Position numbers and translations under genes: made by a program. This document shows, piece by piece, positions 28,060 through 39,961 of a stretch of 64,000 nt of DNA. How positions within the stretch are numbered: the stretch's first letter is position 1; the number at the start of each line of letters is the position of its first letter. Source of the stretch: Pedococcus bigeumensis (GTDB lineage: Bacteria; Actinomycetota; Actinomycetes; Actinomycetales; Dermatophilaceae); contig NZ_RCZM01000002.1 in the NCBI RefSeq assembly GCF_006438965.1, forward strand, positions 124,001 to 188,000, in the 5' to 3' direction. The notes beneath the pieces were generated by a model, which was given only the letters and a program-made list of their open reading frames with translations, ran no database searches and was not told the origin of the DNA.

Positions 28060-29258
28060 GCCTGCTGGCCCAGAAGAACCCCGAGGCGCCGGCAGGGTCC
28101 CATTCGGACTCCGCCGCCGCCTTCGTCCCCGACCAGTCGCGGGCCGAGCGCAAGACCTCGTATGCCGTGGACGACTTCGCCGTCCCCGGTGGCCGAGAGG
28201 AGGCGTGGCGGTTCACCCCGGTGGACCGGTTGTCCGCGCTCTTCCACGTCGCGCCGACCCAGACCGACAAGGTCACCGTCGACATCCAGGCCCCGGCCGA
28301 GGTGACCACCTCGCTGGTGGACCCCAAGGCTGCCGGCGTGCTGGTGCCCGCTGACCGCGTCGCCGCGGTCGCGTGGGCCGGCGAGGCCAAGGCCACGCTG
28401 GTGAGCATCCCGGCCGAGGCCGAGCTCGCCGAGCCGGTGCGGATCACCATCACCGCGACCGACCTGGCCCGGGTCAACGGCCACCTGGTCATCGACGCGG
28501 GGCACCACAGCAAAGCCACCGTCGTGCTCACGCACCGCGGCTCGGCCGAGTGTGCCGCCAACGTCGAGATCAAGGTCGGCGACGGCGCCGAGCTCACCTT
28601 CGTCACGGTGCAGGAGTGGGACGACGACGCCCACCACGTCACCCAGAACGACGCCCTCATCGGTCGCGACGCACGGTTGCGCCACATCGCCGTGACCCTC
28701 GGCGGCAAGGTCGTCCGGGTCTCGACGAACGCCCGCTACTCGGGTCCCGGCGGGTCCTTCGAGGGCCTCGGCGTCTACTTCGCCGACGCCGGTCAGCACC
28801 AGGAGCACCGGCTGTTCGTCGACCACGAGGCGCCGCACTGCCACTCCAACGTCGAGTACAAGGGCGCCCTCCAGGGCGACACCGCCCACACGGTCTGGGT
28901 GGGTGACGTGCTCATCCGCGCCAGCGCCGAGGGCACCGACACCTACGAGCTCAACCGCAACCTGGTGCTCACCGAGGGTGGCCGCGCCGACTCGATCCCG
29001 AACCTCGAGATCGAGACCGGCGAGATCGTCGGGGCCGGCCACGCGTCGGCGACGGGCCGCTTCGACGACGAGCAGCTGTTCTACCTGCAGGCCCGCGGCA
29101 TCCCCGAGGACGTCGCCCGCCGGTTGGTGGTGCGCGGCTTCTTCGCCAGCATCGTCGCCCGGATCGGCGTGCCTGAGGTCTCGGACCACCTGATGGAGGT
29201 CATCGACGCCGAGCTCGGCGCGGTCCCCGGCATCGGGGCGATCGAGGACGTCGCGTGA
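28056..29258 (+). CDS. sufD: Fe-S cluster assembly protein SufD
   Basis: 400 residues. The start is TTG, overlapping the sufB stop (TTGA), with GGAAGGAG 8 nt upstream. SufD is the paralogue and partner of SufB. Family motifs: [11 protein letters not shown] near residue 48-58, then a right-handed beta-helix core and [22 protein letters not shown] at the end (first part [16 protein letters not shown]). It is coupled to the Rieske gene by a 4-nt overlap. Confidence 0.95.
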   Translation: MSLLAQKNPEAPAGSHSDSAAAFVPDQSRAERKTSYAVDDFAVPGGREEAWRFTPVDRLSALFHVAPTQTDKVTVDIQAPAEVTTSLVDPKAAGVLVPADRVAAVAWAGEAKATLVSIPAEAELAEPVRITITATDLARVNGHLVIDAGHHSKATVVLTHRGSAECAANVEIKVGDGAELTFVTVQEWDDDAHHVTQNDALIGRDARLRHIAVTLGGKVVRVSTNARYSGPGGSFEGLGVYFADAGQHQEHRLFVDHEAPHCHSNVEYKGALQGDTAHTVWVGDVLIRASAEGTDTYELNRNLVLTEGGRADSIPNLEIETGEIVGAGHASATGRFDDEQLFYLQARGIPEDVARRLVVRGFFASIVARIGVPEVSDHLMEVIDAELGAVPGIGAIEDVA

Positions 29259-29611
29259 GCGCCGTCCCCGAGACCGTGACCGACGACGTCGACTTCGTGC
29301 GCGTCTGCCGGGTCGACGAGCTGCCCGCTGTGGGCGCGGCGGCCGCCGACATCTTCGGACACGTCGTGGCCATCGTGCGCACCCGCGAGGGCGACCTCTA
29401 CGCGGTCGACGACACCTGCAGCCACGCCAACGTCTCGCTCTCCGAAGGTGAGCTCGAAGGCACCACGCTCGAGTGCTGGCTGCACGGCTCGCGCTTCGAC
29501 GTGCGCACCGGCGAGCCGTCCGGTCCGCCGGCCACGGCACCCATCGACGTCTACCCGGTCAAGGTCGAGGACGGCGACGTCTACGTCGGCACGACCCCAC
29601 TGAACGCCTGA
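29255..29611 (+). CDS. Rieske [2Fe-2S] ferredoxin-type protein in the suf operon
   Basis: 118 residues, GTG start (GTGA overlap with sufD). The Rieske ligands are complete: C-S-H in TCSHANVSLSEG and CWLHGSRFD, each Cys-X-His / Cys-X2-His. Non-heme ferredoxin type without a membrane anchor. It occurs between sufD and sufC in many actinobacteria, so it may donate electrons for cluster assembly or act as a cluster recipient (inference). A 62-bp gap with direct repeats separates it from sufC. Confidence 0.93.
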   Translation: MSAVPETVTDDVDFVRVCRVDELPAVGAAAADIFGHVVAIVRTREGDLYAVDDTCSHANVSLSEGELEGTTLECWLHGSRFDVRTGEPSGPPATAPIDVYPVKVEDGDVYVGTTPLNA

Positions 29612-29653
29612 CGTTCGAACGACAACATTCCGAACAGCTGAACTTCCGAACAG
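29612..29653. repeat. CGTTCGAACG palindrome and TTCCGAACAG direct repeats before sufC
   Basis: CGTTCGAACG (29612-29621) is a perfect palindrome. TTCCGAACAG occurs at 29628-29637 and 29644-29653, 16 bp apart. This is the only real gap inside the suf operon. An internal regulatory or RNA-processing site is possible. Confidence 0.6.
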
Positions 29654-29673
29654 ACATTGAGGAACGAGTAACC

Positions 29674-31759
<2,086 letters not shown>

Positions 31760-31760
<1 letters not shown>

Positions 31761-32221
31761 TGGACCTCTACCAGGAGCTCATCCTCGAGCACTCCAAGCG
31801 CCCCCTCCACGCCGGCCTGCGCGAGCCGTTCGGCGCCGAGGTGCACCACGTCAACCCCACCTGTGGCGACGAGGTGACGTTGCGCGTCCACGTGGAGGGC
31901 AGCGGCGCCGATGCTGTAGTCAAGGACATCTCCTACGACGCGCTCGGCTGTTCCATCTCCACCGCGTCCACGAGCGTGCTGGCCGACGAGGTCATCGGGC
32001 ACACCGTCGCCGAGGCGATGACGACCCATGAGGCAATGCGCAGCATGCTGACCTCGAAGGGCGCCGACCCCGGTGACGAGGACGTCATCGGTGACGGCGT
32101 CGCCTTTGCAGGCGTGAGCAAGTACCCAGCGCGGGTGAAGTGTGCTCTGCTGGGATGGATGGCCTTCACCGACGCGTTGCACCAGGCAGGCATCGACACA
32201 ACCAGCAAGGACAAGTCATGA
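31760..32221 (+). CDS. sufU: Sulfur acceptor SufU
   Basis: 153 residues. IscU-like zinc protein that accepts persulfide sulfur from SufS. The three cysteines and the Asp ligand are present: NPTCGDEV, ALGCSIS and ARVKCALLGW. The 18-20-residue insertion before the last Cys that separates SufU from IscU is present. The stop overlaps the next ATG by 4 nt. Confidence 0.95.
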
Positions 32222-32547
32222 GTGAGACGACCACAGCCACCCCCAACGTCGCGGACGTCGAAGAGGCCATGCGCGACGTCGTCGACCCCGAGCTCGGGAT
32301 CAACGTCGTCGACCTCGGCCTGGTCTACGGCATCACCGTCGATGCGCAGAAGCACGCCGTCCTCGACATGACGCTCACCTCCGCGGCCTGCCCGCTGACC
32401 GACGTCATCGAGGACCAGACCCAGCAGGCCCTCGAGGGCCTCGTCGCGTCCTACCGCGTCAACTGGGTGTGGATGCCGCCGTGGGGCCCCGACAAGATCA
32501 CCGATGACGGCCGCGAGCAGCTGCGCGCCCTCGGCTTCAACCTCTGA
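32218..32547 (+). CDS. sufT: MIP18/DUF59 family metal-sulfur cluster protein (SufT-like)
   Basis: 109 residues from ATG 32218. Domain signature DPELGINVVDLGLVYG, conserved Cys in SAACPLTD, and a family-typical end VNWVWMPPWGPDKI. SufT proteins help Fe-S cluster maturation. It follows sufU by ATGA overlap, and the VLRF1 gene appears to begin inside its stop codon. Confidence 0.93.
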   Translation: MSETTTATPNVADVEEAMRDVVDPELGINVVDLGLVYGITVDAQKHAVLDMTLTSAACPLTDVIEDQTQQALEGLVASYRVNWVWMPPWGPDKITDDGREQLRALGFNL

Positions 32548-33125
32548 GTTCTCGCAAGCAGGGCCCCCACCAGCAGGGGACTCCCGGGCCGGACGGTCCG
32601 CGGCTGCGCGTCGTCGAGGTCTCACCCGAACGCCTGCCCGGGTGGCTGGAGCGGTTCGCCGCCAACAACGCCGACTCCCAGGCGCCGCAGCGGGTCACGG
32701 GGCGTGAGGAGTTTCCCCACGACCCGTTGGGTGTGCTGCTCATCCGCCGCGGCGGGTATGCCGTGGGGCTGGCCCGCGGGGCCGCGTTCACCGAGTCCAA
32801 GGTCGGCAAGCGGCACGTGCTGTCGCGCACGGCCGCCGGCGGCTGGTCCCAGCAGCGGTTCGCCCGGCGCCGCGGCAACCAGGCCGACGAGCTGGTGCGC
32901 GCAGTCGTGGAGCACACGCTGCGGATCCTGCCGCGCGGCATACCTCATGGTCTGGTCGCCGGTGGCGACAAGGCCCTGGTCCGCGCCGTCCTCGACGACC
33001 CGCGGCTGGCCCACCTCGACGCGCTGCCGCGTCGCGAGCTCTACGACCTGCCGGACCCGAGGCGTGCAGTCCTCGAGGAGGCCCTCAAGCGGGGTCGAGC
33101 AGTTCGGGTGACCATCGAGGACTGA
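32544..33125 (+). CDS. acVLRF1-type peptidyl-tRNA hydrolase-like protein, CTG start
   Basis: 193 residues if begun at CTG 32544. The conserved-looking N-terminus (RLRVVEVSPERLPGWLERF) is clearly coding but no ATG, GTG or TTG precedes it: the frame is closed at 32505, and CTG 32544 overlaps the sufT stop as CTGA. Core motifs are KVGKRHVLSR and GGWSQQRFARRRGNQ; the Gln-Gln region resembles the VLRF1/eRF1-like hydrolase site. VLRF1-type proteins release stalled nascent chains from tRNA. The next usable start, TTG 32727, would delete about a third of the protein. Confidence 0.8.
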   Translation: MSSRKQGPHQQGTPGPDGPRLRVVEVSPERLPGWLERFAANNADSQAPQRVTGREEFPHDPLGVLLIRRGGYAVGLARGAAFTESKVGKRHVLSRTAAGGWSQQRFARRRGNQADELVRAVVEHTLRILPRGIPHGLVAGGDKALVRAVLDDPRLAHLDALPRRELYDLPDPRRAVLEEALKRGRAVRVTIED

Positions 33126-33145
33126 CCTGTCGCATGATGGGCGGC

Positions 33146-33511
33146 ATGGCGAAGTACAAGGTCAACCGAGCAGCAGTGCGGCACTGTCGCGACCTGATCA
33201 GGGCCGGCAAGGTCGTGCTCGACAGCGAATGGGGCGCCGTGCAGCCCGACGCGGACAGCGAGAACGCGTTCCTCGAGGATCACGGGTGGGAGGAGTACCC
33301 CCAGTGGTTCCTCGGGCTCACCGAGGGCGCCAACGACGAGACCAAGGCGCGGCACGCCTTCGCCTACGGCGACTTCACCAAGGTCCACCGCAGCGGTCTC
33401 ATCGCCTGCGTCTACCGCGCCGCGGAGTGGCGGCACAAGGACGTCGAGCTGGCGGCGCACCGGCTCCTGCAGGAGCTGGACAAGGCGCACCCGGGTGGAT
33501 CCGACGACTGA
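33146..33511 (+). CDS. Conserved hypothetical protein
   Basis: 121 residues starting MAKYKVNRAAVRHCRDLI; an ATG 12 nt upstream is an alternative. Acidic protein with many aromatic residues (DHGWEEYPQWFLGL, HAFAYGDFTKVHR). No signal peptide, transmembrane segment or catalytic motif seen. I recall similar short proteins in many bacteria without a known function. It follows the VLRF1 gene closely and is convergent with the metallopeptidase gene. Confidence 0.8.
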   Translation: MAKYKVNRAAVRHCRDLIRAGKVVLDSEWGAVQPDADSENAFLEDHGWEEYPQWFLGLTEGANDETKARHAFAYGDFTKVHRSGLIACVYRAAEWRHKDVELAAHRLLQELDKAHPGGSDD

Positions 33512-33516
33512 GCGGC

Positions 33517-34443
33517 CTACTCGACGGTCGCGACGCTGAAGGTGTCGCACTGGTTGAGGTCGCCGGACTTGTAGCCGGTGGTGAACCACTTCTGCCGGGC
33601 CGCCGAGGACCCGTGCGTCCAGGTGTCCGGGTTGGCCCGGCCCTGGGTCTTCTCCTGGATGGAGTCGTCACCGACGGACGACGCCGCGGAGAGCGCGTCC
33701 TTGATGTCCTTGTCGGTCAGCGGTTTGAGGGCCGTCGTGGTGCCACCGTTGGTGCTCTGCACCTTGGTGGTCGAGGCGTGGTTGGCCCACACACCGGCCA
33801 GGCAGTCGGCCATCAGCTCCACCCGCACCCCACCGCTCTGCTCACCCTTCGGGTCCTGCTGCGCACGGTCGAGCAGGCCGAGGATGTCCTGGACGTGGTG
33901 GCCGTACTCGTGCGCGACGACGTACTCCTGGGCGAGCGCGCCGGTGCTCGACCCGAACTGGGACGACAGGATGTCGAAGAAGCTGACGTCGAGGTAGACC
34001 TGCTTGTCCAACGGGCAGTAGAACGGGCCGACCTGGTTGCTGGCCGTCCCGCAGGCCGACTGCGTGGAGCCGTCGTAGAGGATCGCCTTGGCCGGCGTGT
34101 ACTCGCGCTTGTACTTCGTCAGCTCGGTGGTCCAGAAGGCGTTGACCGAGTTGACGGTGGCGATCGCCCGGCAGGTGTCGTTCTTGTTGGCGTCCGCCCC
34201 GGTCTTGCACTCGGAGAAGGACGAGCCGTCGACCGTGCCACCGGGCTGGACCTGGCCCTGGTCGCTCGTGCCACCGCCGGGGGTGGTAGGTAGGTCGCTC
34301 GGGTTGATGCCGAAGATCAGCGCGATGATGAGCAGGATGATGCCGCCGATGCCGCCGCCGACCACCGCGCCGCCGGGGCCTCCGCCGCTGCCGCCGGAGC
34401 CGACCTGCGAGGTGTCGATCTTGACATCGTCGTTGAAGCTCAT
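33517..34443 (-). CDS. ypfJ: Neutral zinc metallopeptidase, YpfJ family
   Basis: 308 residues from ATG 34443 with GGAGG 7 nt upstream. A Gly-rich cytoplasmic start (SGGSGGGPGGAVVGGG) leads into one membrane helix (IGGIILLIIALIFGI). An extracytoplasmic zinc-peptidase domain follows, with HEXXH as VAHEYGHHVQ at about residues 176-185 and ELMADCLAGVW as third-ligand motif. Several cysteines may form disulfides. The substrate is unknown. It diverges from the ABC-F gene across 154 bp. Confidence 0.92.
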   Translation of the reverse strand: MSFNDDVKIDTSQVGSGGSGGGPGGAVVGGGIGGIILLIIALIFGINPSDLPTTPGGGTSDQGQVQPGGTVDGSSFSECKTGADANKNDTCRAIATVNSVNAFWTTELTKYKREYTPAKAILYDGSTQSACGTASNQVGPFYCPLDKQVYLDVSFFDILSSQFGSSTGALAQEYVVAHEYGHHVQDILGLLDRAQQDPKGEQSGGVRVELMADCLAGVWANHASTTKVQSTNGGTTTALKPLTDKDIKDALSAASSVGDDSIQEKTQGRANPDTWTHGSSAARQKWFTTGYKSGDLNQCDTFSVATVE

Positions 34444-34597
34444 CTGGCCTCCGCGGTGGTATGGGCGGGACCGCCCGGTGCAGGTGGTCTGGTTGGACAA
34501 CTGTGCTGGTTAGACTAGTGATCTCAGCCCCTGAGCCGCGCATCCGCAACTCATCGGAGCGCCCCCACCCCTCGTCTGTGATGTCTGGAGTTCCGTC

Positions 34598-36199
<1,602 letters not shown>

Positions 36200-36214
36200 C
36201 GTTCGGGGCCACAT

Positions 36215-36271
36215 CGAGATCCCAGCTCTCGGGCGAACTCAGCCCGCTGACGCCCGAGATCCCAGCTTTCG
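36215..36271. repeat. 17-bp direct repeat after the ABC-F gene
   Basis: CGAGATCCCAGCTCTCG (36215-36231) and CGAGATCCCAGCTTTCG (36255-36271) differ at one base and start 40 nt apart. CTCGGGCG (36228-36235) and CGCCCGAG (36251-36258) between them form an inverted pair that could act as a terminator for the ABC-F gene. Confidence 0.7.
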
Positions 36272-36335
36272 CGGCGATGGTGCGGGACCCGGCATACCCA
36301 CACGTTTGGTGGGGATTGCGGTCGAATAATGGACG

Positions 36336-36366
36336 GTTATGCAATCCATAACACAGTTGGCACAAT
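36336..36366 (+). promoter_or_regulatory. Promoter and possible operator of the sulfate-assimilation operon
   Basis: TTATGC (36337-36342), an 18-nt spacer and CACAAT (36361-36366), then 6 nt to the GTG of sir, so the mRNA may be leaderless. GTTATG-N5-CATAAC (36336-36352) is an inverted repeat over the -35, a good place for a sulfur-responsive repressor. The regulator is unknown. Confidence 0.5.
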
Positions 36367-36372
36367 GGCTGG

Positions 36373-38049
36373 GTGACGCAGACCCCGACCAGGCCGCAGC
36401 GGCAGGCAGGCAAGGCCACCGGCGCCTGGGCCGACGGCGACCGCACCCCGCTGAACGCGAACGAGGAGTTCAAGCAGGCCGATGACGGCCTGAACGTCCG
36501 GGCTCGCATCGAGGAGGTCTACTCCAAGGAGGGCTTCGCCTCGATCTCGGGGGAGGACCTGCGCGGGCGGATGCGCTGGTGGGGTCTGTACACCCAGCGC
36601 AAGCCCGGCATCGACGGCGGCAAGACCGCCACCCTGGACCCGAGCGAGCTGGACGCCGAGTTCTTCATGCTGCGGGTCCGCAGCGACGGCGGAGCGCTCG
36701 ACGGCGACCAGCTGCGCACGGTCGCCCAGATCAGCACCGAGTTCGCCCGCGACACCGCCGACATCACCGACCGCCAGAACATCCAGCTGCACTGGATCCG
36801 CGTCGAGGACGTCCCCGAGATCTGGTCGCGGCTCGAGGCGGTCGGCCTGACCACGGCCGAGGCCTGCGGCGACACCCCGCGCGTCATCCTGGGGTCACCG
36901 GTGGCCGGCATCGCCGCCGACGAGGTGCTCGACGGCACCCCGGCGGTCCGCGAGATCCTGGAGCGCTACATCGGCAGCCCCGAGTTCTCCAACCTGCCGC
37001 GCAAGTTCAAGACGGCCATCTCCGGCAGCCCGAGCCTCGACGTCGCCCACGAGGTCAACGACATCTCGTTCGTCGGTGTCGAGCACCCCGAGCACGGTCC
37101 CGGGTTCGACGTGTGGGTCGGTGGGGGACTGTCCACCAACCCGATGTTCGCCCAGCGCCTCGGCGTGTGGGTCGGTCTCGACGAGATCCCCGACGTCTGG
37201 AAGGGCGTCGTCTCGATCTTCCGCGACTACGGCTACCGGCGGCTGCGCAACCGCGCCCGGCTGAAGTTCCTGATGGCCGACTGGGGTCCGGAGAAGTTCC
37301 GCGAGGTGCTCGAGAAGGAGTACCTCGAGCGCGCCCTCACCGACGGGCCCGCGCCGCCACCGCCGTCTGCTCACCGCCGCGACCATGTCGGCGTGCACGC
37401 CCAGCAGGACGGCGACTTCTGGGTCGGCGTCGCCCCCATCGCCGGCCGCGTGAGCGGGAGCACCCTGTATGCCGTCGCGGAGCTGGCCTCGCGGCACGGC
37501 TCCGGTCGGGTGCGGCTCACCGCCCACCAGAAGCTGCTCGTGCTCGACGTGCCCCAGAAGGAGGTCGCAGCCCTGACCGAGGGGCTCACCGCCGCGGGTC
37601 TGCCGTCGGCGCCGAGCGAGTGGCGGCGCGGGCTGATGGCCTGCACCGGCATCGAGTTCTGCAAGCTCGCCCTCGTCGAGACCAAGGCCCGGGCCCACAC
37701 GGTGATCGCCGAGATGGAGCGTCGGCTGCCCGACTTCGACGTGCCGTTCTCGATCCACATCAACGGCTGCCCCAACTCCTGCGCCCGCACCCAGGTGGCC
37801 GACGTCGGTCTCAAGGGCATGGTGCAGACCGACGACGACGGCAACCTCGTGGAGATCTTCCAGGTCCACCTCGGCGGCGGGCTGGGCACCGAGACCCAGC
37901 TGGCCCGCAAGACCCGGGCCCTCAAGGTGCGCGCCGAGGACCTGCCGGAGTACATCGAGCGACTGGCCGGACGTTTCCTCGAGCAGCGCGAGGGCACCGA
38001 GTCGTTCGCCCACTGGGCCCAGCGTGCAGAGGAGGACGACCTCCGATGA
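36373..38049 (+). CDS. sir: Ferredoxin-dependent sulfite reductase
   Basis: 558 residues, GTG start. Reduces sulfite to sulfide using siroheme and [4Fe-4S]. The cluster cysteines are Cys424 and Cys430 (CTGIEFC) and Cys466 and Cys470 (NGCPNSC). Homologous to mycobacterial NirA. First gene of a cluster whose later genes supply sulfite (cysH, cysD, cysN) and siroheme (cysG, cbiX-like), which favours sulfite over nitrite as substrate. The stop overlaps the next ATG. Confidence 0.94.
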   Translation: MTQTPTRPQRQAGKATGAWADGDRTPLNANEEFKQADDGLNVRARIEEVYSKEGFASISGEDLRGRMRWWGLYTQRKPGIDGGKTATLDPSELDAEFFMLRVRSDGGALDGDQLRTVAQISTEFARDTADITDRQNIQLHWIRVEDVPEIWSRLEAVGLTTAEACGDTPRVILGSPVAGIAADEVLDGTPAVREILERYIGSPEFSNLPRKFKTAISGSPSLDVAHEVNDISFVGVEHPEHGPGFDVWVGGGLSTNPMFAQRLGVWVGLDEIPDVWKGVVSIFRDYGYRRLRNRARLKFLMADWGPEKFREVLEKEYLERALTDGPAPPPPSAHRRDHVGVHAQQDGDFWVGVAPIAGRVSGSTLYAVAELASRHGSGRVRLTAHQKLLVLDVPQKEVAALTEGLTAAGLPSAPSEWRRGLMACTGIEFCKLALVETKARAHTVIAEMERRLPDFDVPFSIHINGCPNSCARTQVADVGLKGMVQTDDDGNLVEIFQVHLGGGLGTETQLARKTRALKVRAEDLPEYIERLAGRFLEQREGTESFAHWAQRAEEDDLR

Positions 38050-38252
38050 GCGAGAGCCCCCGCGCCAGCGTCATCTACTACTGCCCGTTCTGCGCCGAGG
38101 AGGACCTGCGCCCCGTCGAGGAGCCGCAGGGTGCCTGGCGCTGCAACGCCTGCGCCCGGGTCTTCACCGTGCAGATGGCGGCCCTGGACACGTCCCGGAT
38201 CCCCGGCCGCGTCCGCGAGGAAGAAGAGCTGCAGAGCAGGAGGCAGTCATGA
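38046..38252 (+). CDS. Small CxxC zinc-ribbon-like protein in the cys operon
   Basis: 68 residues: ATG overlaps the sir stop (ATGA) and its stop overlaps the cysH ATG. Two pairs, CPFC and CNAC (about residues 13-16 and 34-37), can bind zinc or a cluster. I recall a similar small gene between sir and cysH in streptomycetes. Its role is unknown; a partner or redox helper of the reductases is possible. Confidence 0.82.
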   Translation: MSESPRASVIYYCPFCAEEDLRPVEEPQGAWRCNACARVFTVQMAALDTSRIPGRVREEEELQSRRQS

Positions 38253-39016
38253 CCACCACGACCGACACCCGCACCCCGGAGGCACTGCGCCGGCTGGCCG
38301 ACGAGGGTGCTGCCCGGTTCGCGGCACTGGAGGCGGACGGCGGCGCTGGGACTGGCGCCGACGCGGCATACCTCGCTCGGGTGGAGCTGGCGCGGCAGGC
38401 GCTGGTCTGGGCGCACGAGACGTTCGGCGAGCGGCTCACGGTCGCGTCGTCGATGGGCGACGAGGTGCTGGTGCACCTCGTGGGCACCACCCTCAAGGAC
38501 GCCGACGTGTTCTTCCTCGACACCGGCTACCACTTCGTCGAGACGCTCGGCACGCGCGACGCCTACGAGGCCATGCTGCCGATCAAGATCCGGACCATCC
38601 TGCCGTTGCTCACCGTGCCGCAGCAGGACGCCAAGTACGGCGAGAAGCTGCACGACCGCGACCCGAACTCGTGCTGCGCGATGCGCAAGGTCGAACCGCT
38701 GAACCGCGCGCTCTCCACCCACCAGGCCTGGGTGACCGGCTTGCGTCGGGTGGACGCCCCGACCCGCACCGACATCGGCATCGTCGGCTGGGACGACAAG
38801 CGCGCCATGGTCAAGCTCAACCCGATCGCGGGCTGGACCGACGACAACGTGGACCGCTACGTCGCCGAGCACGGGGTCTTCCTCAACCCGTTGCGGCAGG
38901 AGGGCTACGCCTCGATCGGCTGCGCACCCTGCACCCGCCCCGTCGCCGAGGGCGAGGACGCCAGAGCCGGCCGCTGGGCGGGCCAGGACAAGACCGAATG
39001 CGGGTTGCACACATGA
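38249..39016 (+). CDS. cysH: Adenylyl-sulfate (APS) reductase
   Basis: 255 residues. Reduces APS to sulfite with thioredoxin. The [4Fe-4S] ligands typical of APS rather than PAPS reductases are present: Cys142-Cys143 (NSCCAMRK) and Cys225, Cys228 (GCAPCTRP). The catalytic Cys251 is in the C-terminal ECGLHT. The absence of an APS kinase gene in the cluster agrees with direct APS reduction. Overlaps both neighbours by 4 nt. Confidence 0.96.
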   Translation: MTTTTDTRTPEALRRLADEGAARFAALEADGGAGTGADAAYLARVELARQALVWAHETFGERLTVASSMGDEVLVHLVGTTLKDADVFFLDTGYHFVETLGTRDAYEAMLPIKIRTILPLLTVPQQDAKYGEKLHDRDPNSCCAMRKVEPLNRALSTHQAWVTGLRRVDAPTRTDIGIVGWDDKRAMVKLNPIAGWTDDNVDRYVAEHGVFLNPLRQEGYASIGCAPCTRPVAEGEDARAGRWAGQDKTECGLHT

Positions 39017-39942
39017 CCACCACCGCCGCGCGGGCGCTGCCCGACGAGTACACGCTCGACCACCTCGACCACCTGGAGTCCGAGGCGATCCACATCTTCC
39101 GAGAGGTCGCGGGGGAGTTCGAGCGCCCCGTCATCCTGTTCTCCGGTGGCAAGGACTCGGTCGTCATGGTGCACCTGGCGCTCAAGGCCTTCGCGCCGGC
39201 TGCGCTGCCGTTCACCCTGCTGCACGTCGACACCGGCCACAACTTCCCCGAGGTGCTCGACTACCGCGACGCGACCGTCGACCGGCTCGGGGTGCGCCTG
39301 GTCGTCGCGCACGTGCAGGACTACATCGATGACGGCCGGCTGCGCGAGCGCCCCGACGGCACCCGCAACCCGCTGCAGACCGTCCCCCTGCTCGACGCCA
39401 TCGAGGCGGGCAAGTTCGACGCCGTGTTCGGCGGGGGCCGGCGCGACGAGGAGAAGGCCCGCGCCAAGGAACGGGTCTTCAGCCTGCGCGACTCGTTCGG
39501 CGCCTGGGACCCGCGCCGCCAACGGCCCGAGCTGTGGGACCTCTACAACGGCAAGCACGCCCCCGGCGAGCACGTGCGGGTCTTCCCGCTGTCCAACTGG
39601 ACCGAGCTCGACGTGTGGCGCTACATCGAGCGCGAGGAGATCGCGCTGCCCGACCTCTACTACGCCCACGAGCGCGAGGTCTTCGGGCGGGATGGCATGT
39701 GGCTGGCTCCCGGCGAGTGGGGCGGTCCCAAGACGGGGGAGGAGGTGCAGACCCGCACCGTCCGCTACCGCACGGTCGGCGACATGAGCTGCACCGGCGC
39801 GGTCGACTCGGACGCCACCGACGTGGCCGGCGTGATCATCGAGCTGGCGGCGTCGCGGCTCACCGAGCGCGGTGCGACGCGGGCCGATGACCGGATGTCC
39901 GAGGCCGCCATGGAGGACCGCAAGAAGCAGGGGTACTTCTGA
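39013..39942 (+). CDS. cysD: Sulfate adenylyltransferase subunit 2
   Basis: 309 residues from ATG 39013 (overlaps the cysH stop). The ATP-pyrophosphatase P-loop is FSGGKDSVVM (about residues 43-52). RDEEKARAKERVFSLRD and the C-terminal MSEAAMEDRKKQGYF are CysD signatures. With CysN it activates sulfate to APS, driven by GTP hydrolysis. Confidence 0.96.
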   Translation: MTTTAARALPDEYTLDHLDHLESEAIHIFREVAGEFERPVILFSGGKDSVVMVHLALKAFAPAALPFTLLHVDTGHNFPEVLDYRDATVDRLGVRLVVAHVQDYIDDGRLRERPDGTRNPLQTVPLLDAIEAGKFDAVFGGGRRDEEKARAKERVFSLRDSFGAWDPRRQRPELWDLYNGKHAPGEHVRVFPLSNWTELDVWRYIEREEIALPDLYYAHEREVFGRDGMWLAPGEWGGPKTGEEVQTRTVRYRTVGDMSCTGAVDSDATDVAGVIIELAASRLTERGATRADDRMSEAAMEDRKKQGYF

Positions 39943-39961
39943 TGGCGCGCGAGGCCACGGC

